Origin: Chelativorans salis
GTDB taxonomy: Bacteria; Pseudomonadota; Alphaproteobacteria; Rhizobiales; Rhizobiaceae
Assembly (NCBI RefSeq): GCF_025336525.1
Contig: NZ_JAOCZP010000001.1
Span: 930,001 to 994,000, forward strand
DNA length: 64,000 nt
Direction of reading: 5' to 3'
Positions 37,687 through 46,379 of the stretch are shown here, piece by piece. The notes beneath the pieces were generated by a model. It was not told the DNA's origin and searched no databases. It saw nothing but the letters and a program-made list of their open reading frames with translations. Each line of letters opens with the position of its first letter. Within the stretch, counting starts at the first letter, position 1. A program made the position numbers and the translations under genes.

Positions 37687-37740
37687 ACCTCGCGGCCTGC
37701 CGGGCTGCGTCGTACGCGCCTGGAGGAGAAGCAGCAGATG

Positions 37741-38187
37741 TCATTCTGCCTGGACAGGCTCTCCACTGGCCGCCCAGCCCGGATGCCGCGGCAGCCCGTC
37801 CTCGGGGATTGTCAGCATGGGATGCTTGGAGTTGACGAAGACCCAACGGTCCGGCTCCGCTCCAACCTCCGCATCGCGATCCAGCGTCGGGACGTGGATA
37901 AGGAGGTGATCTGGGAAGGCGTCCACATAAAGAAACATGTGGCAGCCGCAATCTTTGCAGAAACGGCGGTGACAGGTTGGTTTCGTGTCGTAATTGCGGA
38001 CTTTCTCCTCGCCTGCCGTTATCCTGAACGCGCTGCGTTCCACCACCGCGATCAAGGCAAGCGCACCTCCGCAAGTATCGGTACAGTCGGTACAAAGGCA
38101 GTAGTGAACTTCGGCGGGCGTGGCATTGTATTCATAACGCACCGGATTGACATCACACCGGCAGCCACCTTTCGCTAGAATAGCCAT
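37741..38187 (-). CDS. GFA-family (glutathione-dependent formaldehyde-activating-like) zinc protein
   Basis: A 148-residue Mss4-fold protein with the zinc-binding Cys pattern CRC (9-11), YCLCTDC near 29-35 and CKDCGCHMF. The family name comes from Gfa of Paracoccus, whose enzymatic role in formaldehyde-glutathione condensation has been questioned; most members are of unknown function. GGAGG stands before the ATG. It converges with cbbR. Its presence near C1 genes may be coincidence. Confidence 0.85.
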   Translation of the reverse strand: MAILAKGGCRCDVNPVRYEYNATPAEVHYCLCTDCTDTCGGALALIAVVERSAFRITAGEEKVRNYDTKPTCHRRFCKDCGCHMFLYVDAFPDHLLIHVPTLDRDAEVGAEPDRWVFVNSKHPMLTIPEDGLPRHPGWAASGEPVQAE

Positions 38188-38406
38188 GTTTCCTCCCTAC
38201 ACTCGATAGCGTGAACGATTTTCAGAGCCAAAGAGCGGCCTCCCCCCGCATTGGCAAATCTTTCTCGCCCGGGCGTGAATTTGAATCCGAGCAATTTGAT
38301 TTATGCCAATACACAGCCCTCATCACGACAGCGCCGTGAATCTAGAAGCTTTTTCTCTTATTAAATCTGATCGATGTTAGGAGAATGCTATTCTCCCTGA
38401 TTTTCT
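38188..38406. other. Gene-free AT-richer stretch upstream of GFA gene
   Basis: Together with the two entries that follow, this covers the 650-base gap between the GFA-family gene and the DUF4139 gene. This part is low in GC compared with the surroundings, has stop codons in all frames, and holds no recognisable gene; it includes the GFA promoter. Confidence 0.5.
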
Positions 38407-38580
38407 TCAGCAATAGTACTTAGGTGCCTCGCTAGGCATGAAGGCCGCGGCTTTCGTGAGCCGCATCTGGCTGTCTTCTCCAGTCCATTGCATCAGGGGC
38501 GCGGGCTGCTCGAGGTCGAAGTAGGGCCGGCCTATGAGAGCGTTGACGATGACCGCGCTGCGCCAGGCCATCAGGCTCAG
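38407..38580 (-). pseudogene. 3' remnant of an unidentified protein-coding gene
   Basis: The minus strand reads about 57 protein-like residues to a TGA, including LSLMAWRSAVIVNALIGRPYF and, near the end, MQWTGEDSQMRLTKAAAFM and PKYYC. The composition looks like real coding sequence. Upstream, the frame runs straight into an inverted repeat and a stop, so no start exists. It is best read as the end of a gene truncated by the repeat insertion or a deletion. The family was not recognised. Confidence 0.45.
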
Positions 38581-38586
38581 TTGCGG

Positions 38587-38695
38587 CTCGGGTCAAGCCC
38601 GAGGATGACGAATAGCTGACAAGTGGCGGCAAGACGCCAACGTTGGTGATTAGCGCAGCCATCTCCCCCTTCGTCATCCTCGGGCTTGACCCGAG
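38587..38695. repeat. Inverted pair of 24-base intergenic repeats
   Basis: The 24 bases at 38587-38610 (beginning CTCGGGTCAAGCCCGAG, itself a 6-bp hairpin) recur as an exact reverse complement at 38672-38695, separated by 61 bases. A further GC-rich palindromic tract (TCCGG...CCGGA) continues to about 38775. This resembles the REP/MITE-like elements scattered in rhizobial intergenic DNA. It could fold into a large cruciform or a bidirectional terminator. Confidence 0.75.
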
Positions 38696-38844
38696 GAGCC
38701 ATGCCGTGACTCGTCCACATTCCGGAATGGGTCCCGGACAACCGCAGCTCACGCTCCGGCTTCCGGGATGACGCGCGCGTTTGAGGGGGACGCTCGGCCT
38801 CCTCTGCTAGGAGGGGCATGCGAAGGCGCTGGTGTCTTCGCCCC

Positions 38845-40851
38845 CTACAGATTGCGGATGAAATCCGCCACTTCCGCCTCAAGCTCCCTCGCCCTGGCTT
38901 CCGCTTCACGCCGGCGGTCCGTCAGATCGGCGATCTGGTTCTCCTCCTCTTCGAGCATGGAGACGTAGCGCTGGCCGAGGGTGCTGTCGGCGGGGACGGC
39001 GGCGAGGTTGTCGCGGATGCGGGCCTGGCTGTCGGCAGCGCGTTTGAGGTCGCGCTGGATGTCGTCCACCTCGCGCGCGGCCTGGGCAGCCTGTTGTCTC
39101 AGTTCGGCGAGATCGGCGAGTTTCGATGCCGTGTCCGGGTCGGCGGCGGCGCCCGACCAGCCGAACAGCGCATCGGCATCGGCATCGAGGAGGGCAAAGA
39201 TTTCCGTGTCGCTTCGCTCGGCGGTGGCGACGACCTCGGCCTTGCCTCCGGCGGCGATTTCCACTCGCAGCCGGTGATGGGTCGGGGTGGCGCTTTCCAG
39301 GGCCTCGGAGGAGAAGCGCCAGCCGTTGCGGCGGGGGTGCTCGATGATCAAGGTGCGTGGCGCGTCGGCAGCGCCCTTAACGGAATAGGTGGTGACCAGG
39401 CGGGAAAGGCGGGTGGCGCGCACGGTTCCGTCGACGAGAGAGATCCGGCTGACGGTCTCTTGCGGCCGCGACTGGGTGGTTACTTCCACCTTGCGGTCGG
39501 CGGCGAAGCTCGCCATACGGCTTTCGCCGGCGGGCAGGCCGGTGAGCTGAGCGTCGCCGATATAGCCGTCCCGGTCGTCATAGACGGTCAGGAGGCCGGG
39601 CGGCAGGCTAGCGGCGGTGGCATTTTCCAGAAACAGGGCAGCGACGGGATGGCTTTCTTCTCGCTCGGGCTGGAAGACAGAAACCCGCTCGGCCGGCACC
39701 TCTTCGTCGACGAAAGGCACGGAGAGGGTCTGACCGGCGGGAAGATCGACGAGAGAAGGCAGGCGATAAGTTGCCGTCGTTTCGCCTTCCTGCGCCACGG
39801 CGCGGCCTCTTGGGGCGGATGCTGGCATCTGGGGCGCCATGGCGGCTTCGGGCGCGGCCAATGCGTGCTGCCGCATGTCGAAGCCTGCGGCCCCGTCTTC
39901 TTCGGCCATGGGTATGGCCTTGGCGGTGTCCGGCCGCGGCGGCGTGGCGCTTCCCGCCGCGACAGGAACCTCCGGCCTCTGGTGCCAATAGCGCTGGTGC
40001 AGGCGCTGAGCGAGCGTGACCGGGGCGCCAGAAGAGAGGGTGAGTGCGACGTCCTGCCAGTCCTCGCCGGTGGCGTTCTCCACCACCGCCCAGGCCTGCA
40101 GGCGGGCGGTGCCGTCCCCGCCGGTCACCAAACGGTAGGCGGTCTTCCACACGGGCGCGGGCACGACATAGGAGAGGCCGACGGCGCGATCGCCCTCGCC
40201 CGACAACTCGATCGCGATCGAACGGATGTCGTCGGTGCGGCCGCGGCCGCTGACGCTTGCAGCCTCGCGCACCTTCTCGCGCATCGCCTCGTCGAGGATG
40301 TCGAGCACGGAGTCGGTGCCCAGGTTCAGGACTTCGATGTCGCCGGAATCGGTCATGACGGACAGGATGCGCTCGGTGCGGAACGAGTCGCCCTCCCCGG
40401 CCTGCCGGGTGCCGACGCCGAGAACGACGCCTTCAACCGTGCGACCGCCCGAGGATGCGCGGACGTGAACGCCTTGCAGGGACGCCGCAAGATCGGGAAG
40501 CGACCCCATCTCCTCCGGCGTGAAGGGCAGGCGCCGGAACGTCTCCTCGACCGGCGACAGGCCATCCAGCGTCACCGCGCCGATGGTACCGGCCGGATCG
40601 CGGACAACGAGGCTTTTCAGGATGTCGTCGACCTGCTCGAGGGGGACGTCTATGCGCAAGGTGTCCGAGCCGTCGACGGGCGCGCTGCGGTGGATTTCAG
40701 CCAGGCCGCCGGAGGAGAGTGTGATGGCCTCGATCCGGCTGGCGGATGCCTCGGCTGCCATTAGGGGCGGGGTGAGCGCCAGTAAAATGGCGGTGGCGCC
40801 CACCATGAGCGGCCGTGCCGCCGGCGTAAATGGGCTTTCCAGCTTTCTCAT
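38845..40851 (-). CDS. DUF4140/DUF4139 protein (mucoidy-inhibitor-like), exported
   Basis: A 668-residue protein with a signal peptide (hydrophobic 17-30, ending AAEA). The N-terminal DUF4140-like part has IEAITLSSGGLAEIHR, the central DUF4139 beta domain has GLSYVVPAPVWKTAYRLV, and the C-terminus is a coiled coil (about 565-665, ELRQQAAQAAREVDDIQR). This corresponds to the MuiA-like family of unknown biochemical role, probably cell-envelope associated. A long antisense reading frame across it is a GC artefact. Confidence 0.85.
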   Translation of the reverse strand: MRKLESPFTPAARPLMVGATAILLALTPPLMAAEASASRIEAITLSSGGLAEIHRSAPVDGSDTLRIDVPLEQVDDILKSLVVRDPAGTIGAVTLDGLSPVEETFRRLPFTPEEMGSLPDLAASLQGVHVRASSGGRTVEGVVLGVGTRQAGEGDSFRTERILSVMTDSGDIEVLNLGTDSVLDILDEAMREKVREAASVSGRGRTDDIRSIAIELSGEGDRAVGLSYVVPAPVWKTAYRLVTGGDGTARLQAWAVVENATGEDWQDVALTLSSGAPVTLAQRLHQRYWHQRPEVPVAAGSATPPRPDTAKAIPMAEEDGAAGFDMRQHALAAPEAAMAPQMPASAPRGRAVAQEGETTATYRLPSLVDLPAGQTLSVPFVDEEVPAERVSVFQPEREESHPVAALFLENATAASLPPGLLTVYDDRDGYIGDAQLTGLPAGESRMASFAADRKVEVTTQSRPQETVSRISLVDGTVRATRLSRLVTTYSVKGAADAPRTLIIEHPRRNGWRFSSEALESATPTHHRLRVEIAAGGKAEVVATAERSDTEIFALLDADADALFGWSGAAADPDTASKLADLAELRQQAAQAAREVDDIQRDLKRAADSQARIRDNLAAVPADSTLGQRYVSMLEEEENQIADLTDRRREAEARARELEAEVADFIRNL

Positions 40852-40929
40852 CGTCTCCTCCTTGGCTGATGCCGGGTTTATTTAGTTGACTTGCATCGAT
40901 TAGGCACTCTCCCCCCGCGAATGCCGTCT

Positions 40930-40974
40930 GCCTGTTCCCACAGATGATATTGGTGGGGATTTTTTGAGACAGGC
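40930..40974 (+). terminator. Plus-strand terminator-like nested hairpin without an obvious gene
   Basis: An inner stem 40935-40941 / 40953-40959 (TTCCCAC / GTGGGGA, one G-U pair) is followed by six T on the plus strand, the form of an intrinsic terminator. An outer repeat GCCTGT / ACAGGC (40930-40935, 40969-40974) encloses it. Both flanking genes lie on the minus strand, so a plus-strand terminator here has no evident client. Confidence 0.45.
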
Positions 40975-41000
40975 GGCGAGACAGAGGAGGGGTGAAAGCG

Positions 41001-41747
41001 TCAGTAGGTGGTGCGGCCGCCGGAGAGGTCGAAAACGGAGGCGGTGGTGAAGCTGTTTTCCTTGGAGACCAGCCAGGCGACCATGGCGGCGGCCTCGTCC
41101 ACTTCCAGAAAGCGGCCGCGCGGAATACGCACCAGCATGTATTTGATGAATTCCTTGGTGAGCGTGTCGAGGATGCGGGTGTTGGCGGTGGCCGGTGTGA
41201 TGGCGTTGACGGCGATGTCGTGTTTCGCAAGTTCCTTGCCGAGCGACTTGGTGAGGCCGATGACGCCGGCCTTGGCGGCCGAGTAGGCGGAAAGATTGGG
41301 ATTGCCTTCCTTGCCGGCGACGGAGGAGATGTTGACGATGCGCCCGTAGTTGCGCGCCTTCATGGAGGGGATCACCACCTTGTTGACGTAGAAGGTGCCG
41401 TTCAGGTTGATCTCGACCACGCGGCGCCATTCATCCGGGTCGTAGTCCTCCAGCGGTGCGTTGCCGCCGGCGATGCCTGCGGAATTGACCAGGATGGAGA
41501 CCGGGCCGGCCTCTCTCTCCACCTCGGCGTGGACACGCTCCAGGGCCGGAAGGTCTGTGATGTCGACCCTCTTACTTGATGCTGAGGGACCCAGTGCCTT
41601 CGTCGCCTCTTCGAGCAGATCGGCGTTCAGGTCCCATAAGCTCACGCGGGCGCCGGAATCGATCAGCCTTTTGGCGATGGCGAAGCCGATCCCTTGCGCG
41701 CCGCCCGTTACCACGGCCACCTGGCCTTCGAGGTCTATTCTGTTCAT
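41001..41747 (-). CDS. SDR-family NAD(P)-dependent dehydrogenase (sugar/sugar-acid type)
   Basis: A 248-residue classical short-chain dehydrogenase: TGGAQGIG for cofactor, Asp in SLWDLN favouring NAD, NSAG, catalytic Ser in NISSVAG and YSAAK (Tyr-x3-Lys). It lies 49 bases downstream of a rhamnose/fucose mutarotase gene on the same strand. The pair suggests an L-fucose- or L-rhamnose-type non-phosphorylative pathway, where SDRs oxidise the sugar or a 2-keto-3-deoxy acid. The exact substrate is not shown. Confidence 0.85.
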   Translation of the reverse strand: MNRIDLEGQVAVVTGGAQGIGFAIAKRLIDSGARVSLWDLNADLLEEATKALGPSASSKRVDITDLPALERVHAEVEREAGPVSILVNSAGIAGGNAPLEDYDPDEWRRVVEINLNGTFYVNKVVIPSMKARNYGRIVNISSVAGKEGNPNLSAYSAAKAGVIGLTKSLGKELAKHDIAVNAITPATANTRILDTLTKEFIKYMLVRIPRGRFLEVDEAAAMVAWLVSKENSFTTASVFDLSGGRTTY

Positions 41748-41796
41748 GTCTTTTCCGTTCGATGGGTACTGAATTCAGGCGAAGTGAGGTCGCTTC

Positions 41797-42114
41797 CTAT
41801 TCCAGATGAAACATTTTCCGGAGGGGCACCTGAACCGGCTCGTTGTCGGGCAGGGTCTCCATGATGTCGGCCATGTGGTCCCACCAGCGGCGCACGATCT
41901 CGTTCGTGGGCAGGGTGTCCATGGTGTGACCGTCGGTGCGCGTCAGGATGGCGAAGAGGTGGTGGGTCTCTTCATCGAGCCAGATGGAATAGTCCGAGAC
42001 GCCGGCCTCGCGCAGGAGGGCGGCCAGCTCCGGCCAGATCTCGTCATGGCGGCGTTTGTATTCAGCGGCCTGGCCGGGGTTCAGGTTCATGCGAAAGGCG
42101 AATTTCTCGGGCAT
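41797..42114 (-). CDS. L-rhamnose/L-fucose mutarotase family protein
   Basis: A 105-residue RhaM/FucU-like (DUF718) protein interconverting sugar anomers: [37 protein letters not shown] and [10 protein letters not shown] carry the family His and Tyr/Trp residues. GGAGG before the ATG and family length (about 104) fix the start; a longer open frame upstream is disregarded. Operon with the SDR. Confidence 0.9.
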   Translation of the reverse strand: MPEKFAFRMNLNPGQAAEYKRRHDEIWPELAALLREAGVSDYSIWLDEETHHLFAILTRTDGHTMDTLPTNEIVRRWWDHMADIMETLPDNEPVQVPLRKMFHLE

Positions 42115-42376
42115 CCGCTTCCTCCCTGTTGCAGATATCGATGAGCGGCGCGGCACCGGACAGGCCGAGACCCTGGAGCCTTTCATGCCACCGGTTTGCC
42201 AGCTTGGCAAACGCGTTGGCCTTCGTGCGCGTGCCCGTCGGGATGACGCATCGACGCTGTGCACTGTGGCCTTGTGGGCATAGTGCATCCATCAGGAAGG
42301 CGTTATGGTGCGCGGCGATGGCGGAGAGCCACTGTGTGGGGCAGAAGAACGTCATACCGCCAGAGAAGGACCGGAA

Positions 42377-42625
42377 ATGAACCAAAACTACGATGCATAT
42401 GCCGTTGCCATCATCATTGCTTTCGGCGCGCTCATCATCGGCGGGCTAATGGCCGCGGCGATGGCCTACGGGCAGCGCGACGCCTTCTTCTTCGCGCTCG
42501 GCGCGGCCGCGGCGGCATGGATATCGGGTTATGCGGTGTTTCTGGACCGGCCGCGCACCTTCATGACGCTGGTGGGGCTGTCGGTGGTGATGGCGATTGC
42601 TTCGACGCTGGTGTTGGCCTTCTGA
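42377..42625 (+). CDS. Small hydrophobic membrane protein, unknown function
   Basis: An 82-residue protein with three predicted hydrophobic segments (AIIIAFGALIIGGLMAAAMAY; FFFALGAAAAAWISGYAV; TLVGLSVVMAIASTLVLAF). GAAGGA lies ahead of the ATG. No family recognised; single gene flanked by a gene-free 262-base region upstream and a repeat downstream. Confidence 0.6.
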   Translation: MNQNYDAYAVAIIIAFGALIIGGLMAAAMAYGQRDAFFFALGAAAAAWISGYAVFLDRPRTFMTLVGLSVVMAIASTLVLAF

Positions 42626-42638
42626 CAAACCGCGTAAG

Positions 42639-42734
42639 ATCGGATCATCGTTTCGCGGAATCGATGACCCGATCCGACCCTTTGCTTTGTAGCAATTCCG
42701 AACGGAAAGCCGGTTCCCACTTTTCTGGAATTGC
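42639..42734. repeat. Intergenic repeat with two dyads
   Basis: About 96 bases between the small membrane protein and the PIG-L gene. The left dyad is ATCGGATCATCG (42639-42650) against its complement at 42662-42673 with one mismatch; the right dyad is GCAATTCC (42692-42699) with GGAATTGC (42727-42734). The right end, running into GCTCTAG, resembles a repeat seen often in Mesorhizobium-like genomes (from memory). It abuts the PIG-L stop codon and may act as a terminator between convergent genes. Confidence 0.55.
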
Positions 42735-42735
42735 T

Positions 42736-45141
42736 CTAGCGCGGGGAGATGACCGGCTGCACGAGGTTGGCCATGAGGCGGAAGGCGCCGGGGACGAGCT
42801 TGTCGAGCTGGTGGTGTAGGGCGAGGCTCGTGTGGGTGTGCTGGCCGTCGTCGACGCGGGCGGTCAGCAGCGAACCCTTCAGCGGCGCCTCGCCGGCGTC
42901 GTGCATGGCCAGGAGCGGCGTGTAGGCGCCGTCCCATTCGGAGGCGAAATAGAGGCCGCGCTCCTTGTCCCAGCCTGCAAAATCTTCCGCATCGATGGTG
43001 TTGGGGCCTTGCAACAGGCTGTGATCCGGGGCGAGGAACGCGACGGGCGAAGCCGGCTGGGTGACGCGCCAGCGTAGCGACGGCGTGCCGATGACGAGGC
43101 GGCGCGGCGGGGTTCTGTCGGGCAGCCAGCCGTCGCGGGGGCGGTGATAGAGGGTGACGAGATGGCCGCCCCCTTCCACCCATTCGTGGAGCCGCCGCGT
43201 GGCGGCTGCGAGGTCGGGGCGCAGTCCGAAGGCGAAGATACCGACGACGATGGTGGTGAAGCGGCCGAGATCGCCGCGGAGGGCCGCCTCGTCCAGATCG
43301 GTCACGTCGAGCCCCATGCGCTTCAGCCAGAGGCCGACGCGGTCGGCGCCGCCGCCCACGTAGCCGATCCGGGCGCCTTCCGGCAGCCGCAGGTCGAGCG
43401 CCAGGACATCGAGGTTCTGCGGAGCGATGAAGCGGGTGCGGCCGATGTGAGGATAGGTGATGGGGGTCTGGCGCCAGGCCTGGGCGCCGTTGACGGTCGC
43501 CGGGAGGGTGTAGCGGCCGGGGCCAAGGTTTGGGGCGATGTCGATCTCCAAGCCGTCGGCGGTCGGCGTCGCTGCGATGCCGGGGAGGCTTGCCAGATCG
43601 AGCCAGGCTTCGACGCCTTCGACGCGGGCGCGAATGGTGGCCCGCTCCGGCGCGGCGTGGGTGGAGACGACCAGCGCATCGGGCGACAGGACCAGCGAGT
43701 GGGCGGGCACGATATCGAGCGGCTGCTCCGGATCCATGAAGATTTTTATGTTGCGGCCGCCAATTTCGGCGGTGAGCGCGACGCGGGCCGTGCCGCCTCC
43801 CAGAAGGCTGGAGAAGGCGGGCGGATAGGCATTGGCGACCGGAGCGTCCGGCGAAACCTTCAGCGGGAAGCAGGTGACGGGACCCTGGCGCGCCGGAGTG
43901 CCGCTTGAGATGTGGTCCGGCAGGACGGGGGTGATGTCGACGGCGCTGGGCACTTCGGTAGGCGTGAGATGCACGTGGAGGGTGCCGCAGCCGCCGGGGG
44001 TGAGCGCAGCGGGTTCCGCCCATACGGTGGCCGTTATGCCGGCCGCGACAGCGAGTGCGGCGTCGATCTCGGCAAGCTTGCGGGCCAGGCGGTGGCCGAT
44101 GCGCTCCTTCTCCTCTTCCGAAAGGCGAGCCTGGGCAGTCTCGATGTGGCGTGCGGCGGCGGCGAGGGCCGGGATGATCCCAGCCTGGCGCGGGAAGGCT
44201 TCAAGCGCTTCGTCGATGCGGGCCCGGGCGGCGCGAAGCTCGGCTCCGGTTTCCCTGCCGAGGCCGGCGGCGAGGTCGGTGAGCGTTGCCGGCAGATGGT
44301 CGCGGATGTCGGTCTCGGTGCCCTTACCGCCGCGCTTCAGGTGCAGGGACCACGTGCTCTGCGGCTCGGGGCGCCACTCGCCCATGCCCTGGGAGGCGTG
44401 GCAGGCGCGTGACCATTCGCCGATCTCGTCATAGGCGGCACCCGTTGCCATATCGACGCCAGGGGCGCTGACGGTGACGGTTGCACCCGGCGGCGGGACC
44501 TCGTCATCGTAGGTGCCGCCGCCGCCGGACCAGGCAGGGAGGTAATATTTGCCGACTTGCCAGGGGGTGAGGCCTTCGGCCAGATGCTCCGGATAAGCAT
44601 TCGGGTCGGCGGCGCGTTTGACGGCTTCTTCCGCGGCTTCGGTCATGGCGCGGTGGTGGCCATGCTGGCCGGGCACGTCGAGGAAAGTGGGGATGACGAT
44701 GTCGGGCCGTTCGGCGCGGTAGGCGCGCACCAGGCGCTCGACGATGCGCTCGCGCCCCCAGCGCGAAAGCGTATCCTTGCCGTTCTTGGAAAAGCCGAAG
44801 TCGTGCACCGGGTCGTCCGGGCCGTGGCCGAGCCACACGATGTCGCCGTCCAGCGTGCGTGCTGCCTCCTCCATCTCGCGGGTACGCAGGACGCCCAGCG
44901 CGCCCGCGCGCTCCAGCCCAAGTCTATTCTGACCGCCCTCGCCGCGCGTCGAGCAGGCGACGATGACGCGCATGCCGAAGGCGAAGCGAAATGCCGCCAG
45001 CATGCCGCTTTCCTCGTCGTCGGGATGGGCGCCGGTATTCATGACGGTGAGCGTTGAGGTTAGCCGGCTCAAGGCGCGGTGCAGCTCGACCAGGGCAGGA
45101 CGCTCTTTCCGTCGTTGCAGGCGCTCGCGGGCGGTCAGCAT
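42736..45141 (-). CDS. Large PIG-L-family deacetylase
   Basis: 801 residues. The N-terminal PIG-L/LmbE zinc deacetylase domain (about 28-260) has TGAHPDDEESG (His39, Asp41, Asp42) and the partner QHGHHRAM. Typical PIG-L enzymes are about 250 residues and remove acetyl groups from N-acetylglucosamine conjugates. The remaining 540 residues hold beta-sandwich-like segments (TVWAEPAALTPGGCGTLHVHL) and a C-terminal part like a class I amidotransferase/ThuA fold (HEWVEGGGHLVTLYHRPRDG, FASEWDGAYTPLLAM). No signal peptide. It overlaps the ROK gene by seven bases, so both are co-transcribed, divergent from the sugar ABC operon. Confidence 0.85.
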   Translation of the reverse strand: MLTARERLQRRKERPALVELHRALSRLTSTLTVMNTGAHPDDEESGMLAAFRFAFGMRVIVACSTRGEGGQNRLGLERAGALGVLRTREMEEAARTLDGDIVWLGHGPDDPVHDFGFSKNGKDTLSRWGRERIVERLVRAYRAERPDIVIPTFLDVPGQHGHHRAMTEAAEEAVKRAADPNAYPEHLAEGLTPWQVGKYYLPAWSGGGGTYDDEVPPPGATVTVSAPGVDMATGAAYDEIGEWSRACHASQGMGEWRPEPQSTWSLHLKRGGKGTETDIRDHLPATLTDLAAGLGRETGAELRAARARIDEALEAFPRQAGIIPALAAAARHIETAQARLSEEEKERIGHRLARKLAEIDAALAVAAGITATVWAEPAALTPGGCGTLHVHLTPTEVPSAVDITPVLPDHISSGTPARQGPVTCFPLKVSPDAPVANAYPPAFSSLLGGGTARVALTAEIGGRNIKIFMDPEQPLDIVPAHSLVLSPDALVVSTHAAPERATIRARVEGVEAWLDLASLPGIAATPTADGLEIDIAPNLGPGRYTLPATVNGAQAWRQTPITYPHIGRTRFIAPQNLDVLALDLRLPEGARIGYVGGGADRVGLWLKRMGLDVTDLDEAALRGDLGRFTTIVVGIFAFGLRPDLAAATRRLHEWVEGGGHLVTLYHRPRDGWLPDRTPPRRLVIGTPSLRWRVTQPASPVAFLAPDHSLLQGPNTIDAEDFAGWDKERGLYFASEWDGAYTPLLAMHDAGEAPLKGSLLTARVDDGQHTHTSLALHHQLDKLVPGAFRLMANLVQPVISPR

Positions 45142-46379
45142 GGGGGCGTGTCCTCGTGTTGCGGGTGTTGAGCGACGCTCAGATGCGGTGAGACGGTGTC
45201 GAGCAGCGGCAGGGCGGCGGCACCGAGGGCGGCCGTCAGCTGCCCGGTCTGACCGCGGATGACGCGCGGCAGCGCGCGCGCGCTGCGCGTGGCGACGGAG
45301 ACCGGCAGCGGCTCCAGCGCTTCGATCACCGCGTCGAGCACGGCATCGGGAAGGCCGCCGCCGAAGATGATGGTCTCGGGGTCGAAGATGTTTTCCAGCA
45401 TTGCCACGGTGGGTGCGAGATAGTCTGCGGCCTCGGCAATCCAGTCCATCATGACCGGGTTGCGGGTGTCATAAAGGTCTTGCAGCGCATCGATGGTTGC
45501 CGCCTCGTGGCCGGCCGCGGCCAGGCGCTCGCGCAGGGCGAAGACGGAAGCGAAGCGCTCCAGCGCGCTGTCGGGGCCGTAGGTGCCGTGGCGGTTGCGC
45601 GGGGCGATGCCGATGTGGCCGATCTCGCCGGCATTGCCGAAAGCGCCGCGCAGCGGCCGGCCATCCTGGATAACGCCGAGGCCGAGACCGACGCCGAAAT
45701 AGAGGTAGCAGAAATTGGTGATCTGGCGTCCGGCACCGTAAAGCCGCTCGCCGACGGCGGCGGCGGTGGCATCGTTGTCGAAGGACACCTGCTCACCGGT
45801 CGCCTGAGCGATCAGCGGAAGGGGGTCGACGCCGGTCCAGCCGGGTAGCGTGGCCGGACCGACGGAACTCATGCCTTCGATCTCAAAGGGACCGGGCATC
45901 ACCACGCCGATGCCCAGCAGGCGCTGGGTCGCCCTTCCCAGCGTGCCGCGCAGGCTCTCGATCTCCCGCGCGACCCGGCCGGGGACATGCCCCGGATCGG
46001 TGTGCTCCAGCGGGCTGATGGACTGGGCCTTGAGGCCGCCCGACAGGTCTAGCAGGACGGTGACGATATGATCGGCGGCGACCTCGACCCCGGCGGTCAG
46101 CGGGCCGTCCGGGTTGACGGCGAACTGAATGGGCGGCTGTCCGCGCCCGGTGCGCAGGCGGCCCAGCTCGATCAGCAGGCCTTCCTCGGTGAGTTCCTGG
46201 ACGATATTGGCCACCGCCTGCGGCGTGAGGTGCGCGTGGCGGGCGATCTCGGCGCGGCCGAGGTGGCCGTTGGTGCGGATCACTTCCAGCACCACGCGCC
46301 GGTTATGCGCACGGTTGCGCTCGGGATTGCTGCCGATCGCCCCGCGCCGGCGATGGATGCCCTTTCGCCGAATGTCCAT
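45135..46379 (-). CDS. ROK-family transcriptional regulator
   Basis: A 414-residue repressor-type ROK protein: N-terminal winged helix (RAEIARHAHLTPQAVANIVQELTEEGL) and a ROK domain (GVEVAADH, LGIGVVMPG, SFDNDATAAAVGERLYG, FGVGLGLGVIQDG, GNAGEIGHIGI). The zinc Cys cluster typical of NagC-like ROK proteins is not seen. It is divergent from the sugar-binding protein gene and likely controls both units in response to a sugar or sugar phosphate. Confidence 0.9.
   Translation of the reverse strand: MDIRRKGIHRRRGAIGSNPERNRAHNRRVVLEVIRTNGHLGRAEIARHAHLTPQAVANIVQELTEEGLLIELGRLRTGRGQPPIQFAVNPDGPLTAGVEVAADHIVTVLLDLSGGLKAQSISPLEHTDPGHVPGRVAREIESLRGTLGRATQRLLGIGVVMPGPFEIEGMSSVGPATLPGWTGVDPLPLIAQATGEQVSFDNDATAAAVGERLYGAGRQITNFCYLYFGVGLGLGVIQDGRPLRGAFGNAGEIGHIGIAPRNRHGTYGPDSALERFASVFALRERLAAAGHEAATIDALQDLYDTRNPVMMDWIAEAADYLAPTVAMLENIFDPETIIFGGGLPDAVLDAVIEALEPLPVSVATRSARALPRVIRGQTGQLTAALGAAALPLLDTVSPHLSVAQHPQHEDTPPC

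Noticed and set aside
38432-38752. 106-codon minus-strand frame across the inverted repeats
   Set aside because: The peptide (containing LGSSPRMTK-like sequence) is the usual translation of rhizobial intergenic repeats, not a gene.
38818-40764. Long plus-strand open frame (648 codons) antisense to the DUF4139 gene
   Set aside because: High-GC antisense artefact: no homology, no ribosome-binding site, and the minus-strand protein has a signal peptide, known domains and a coiled coil.
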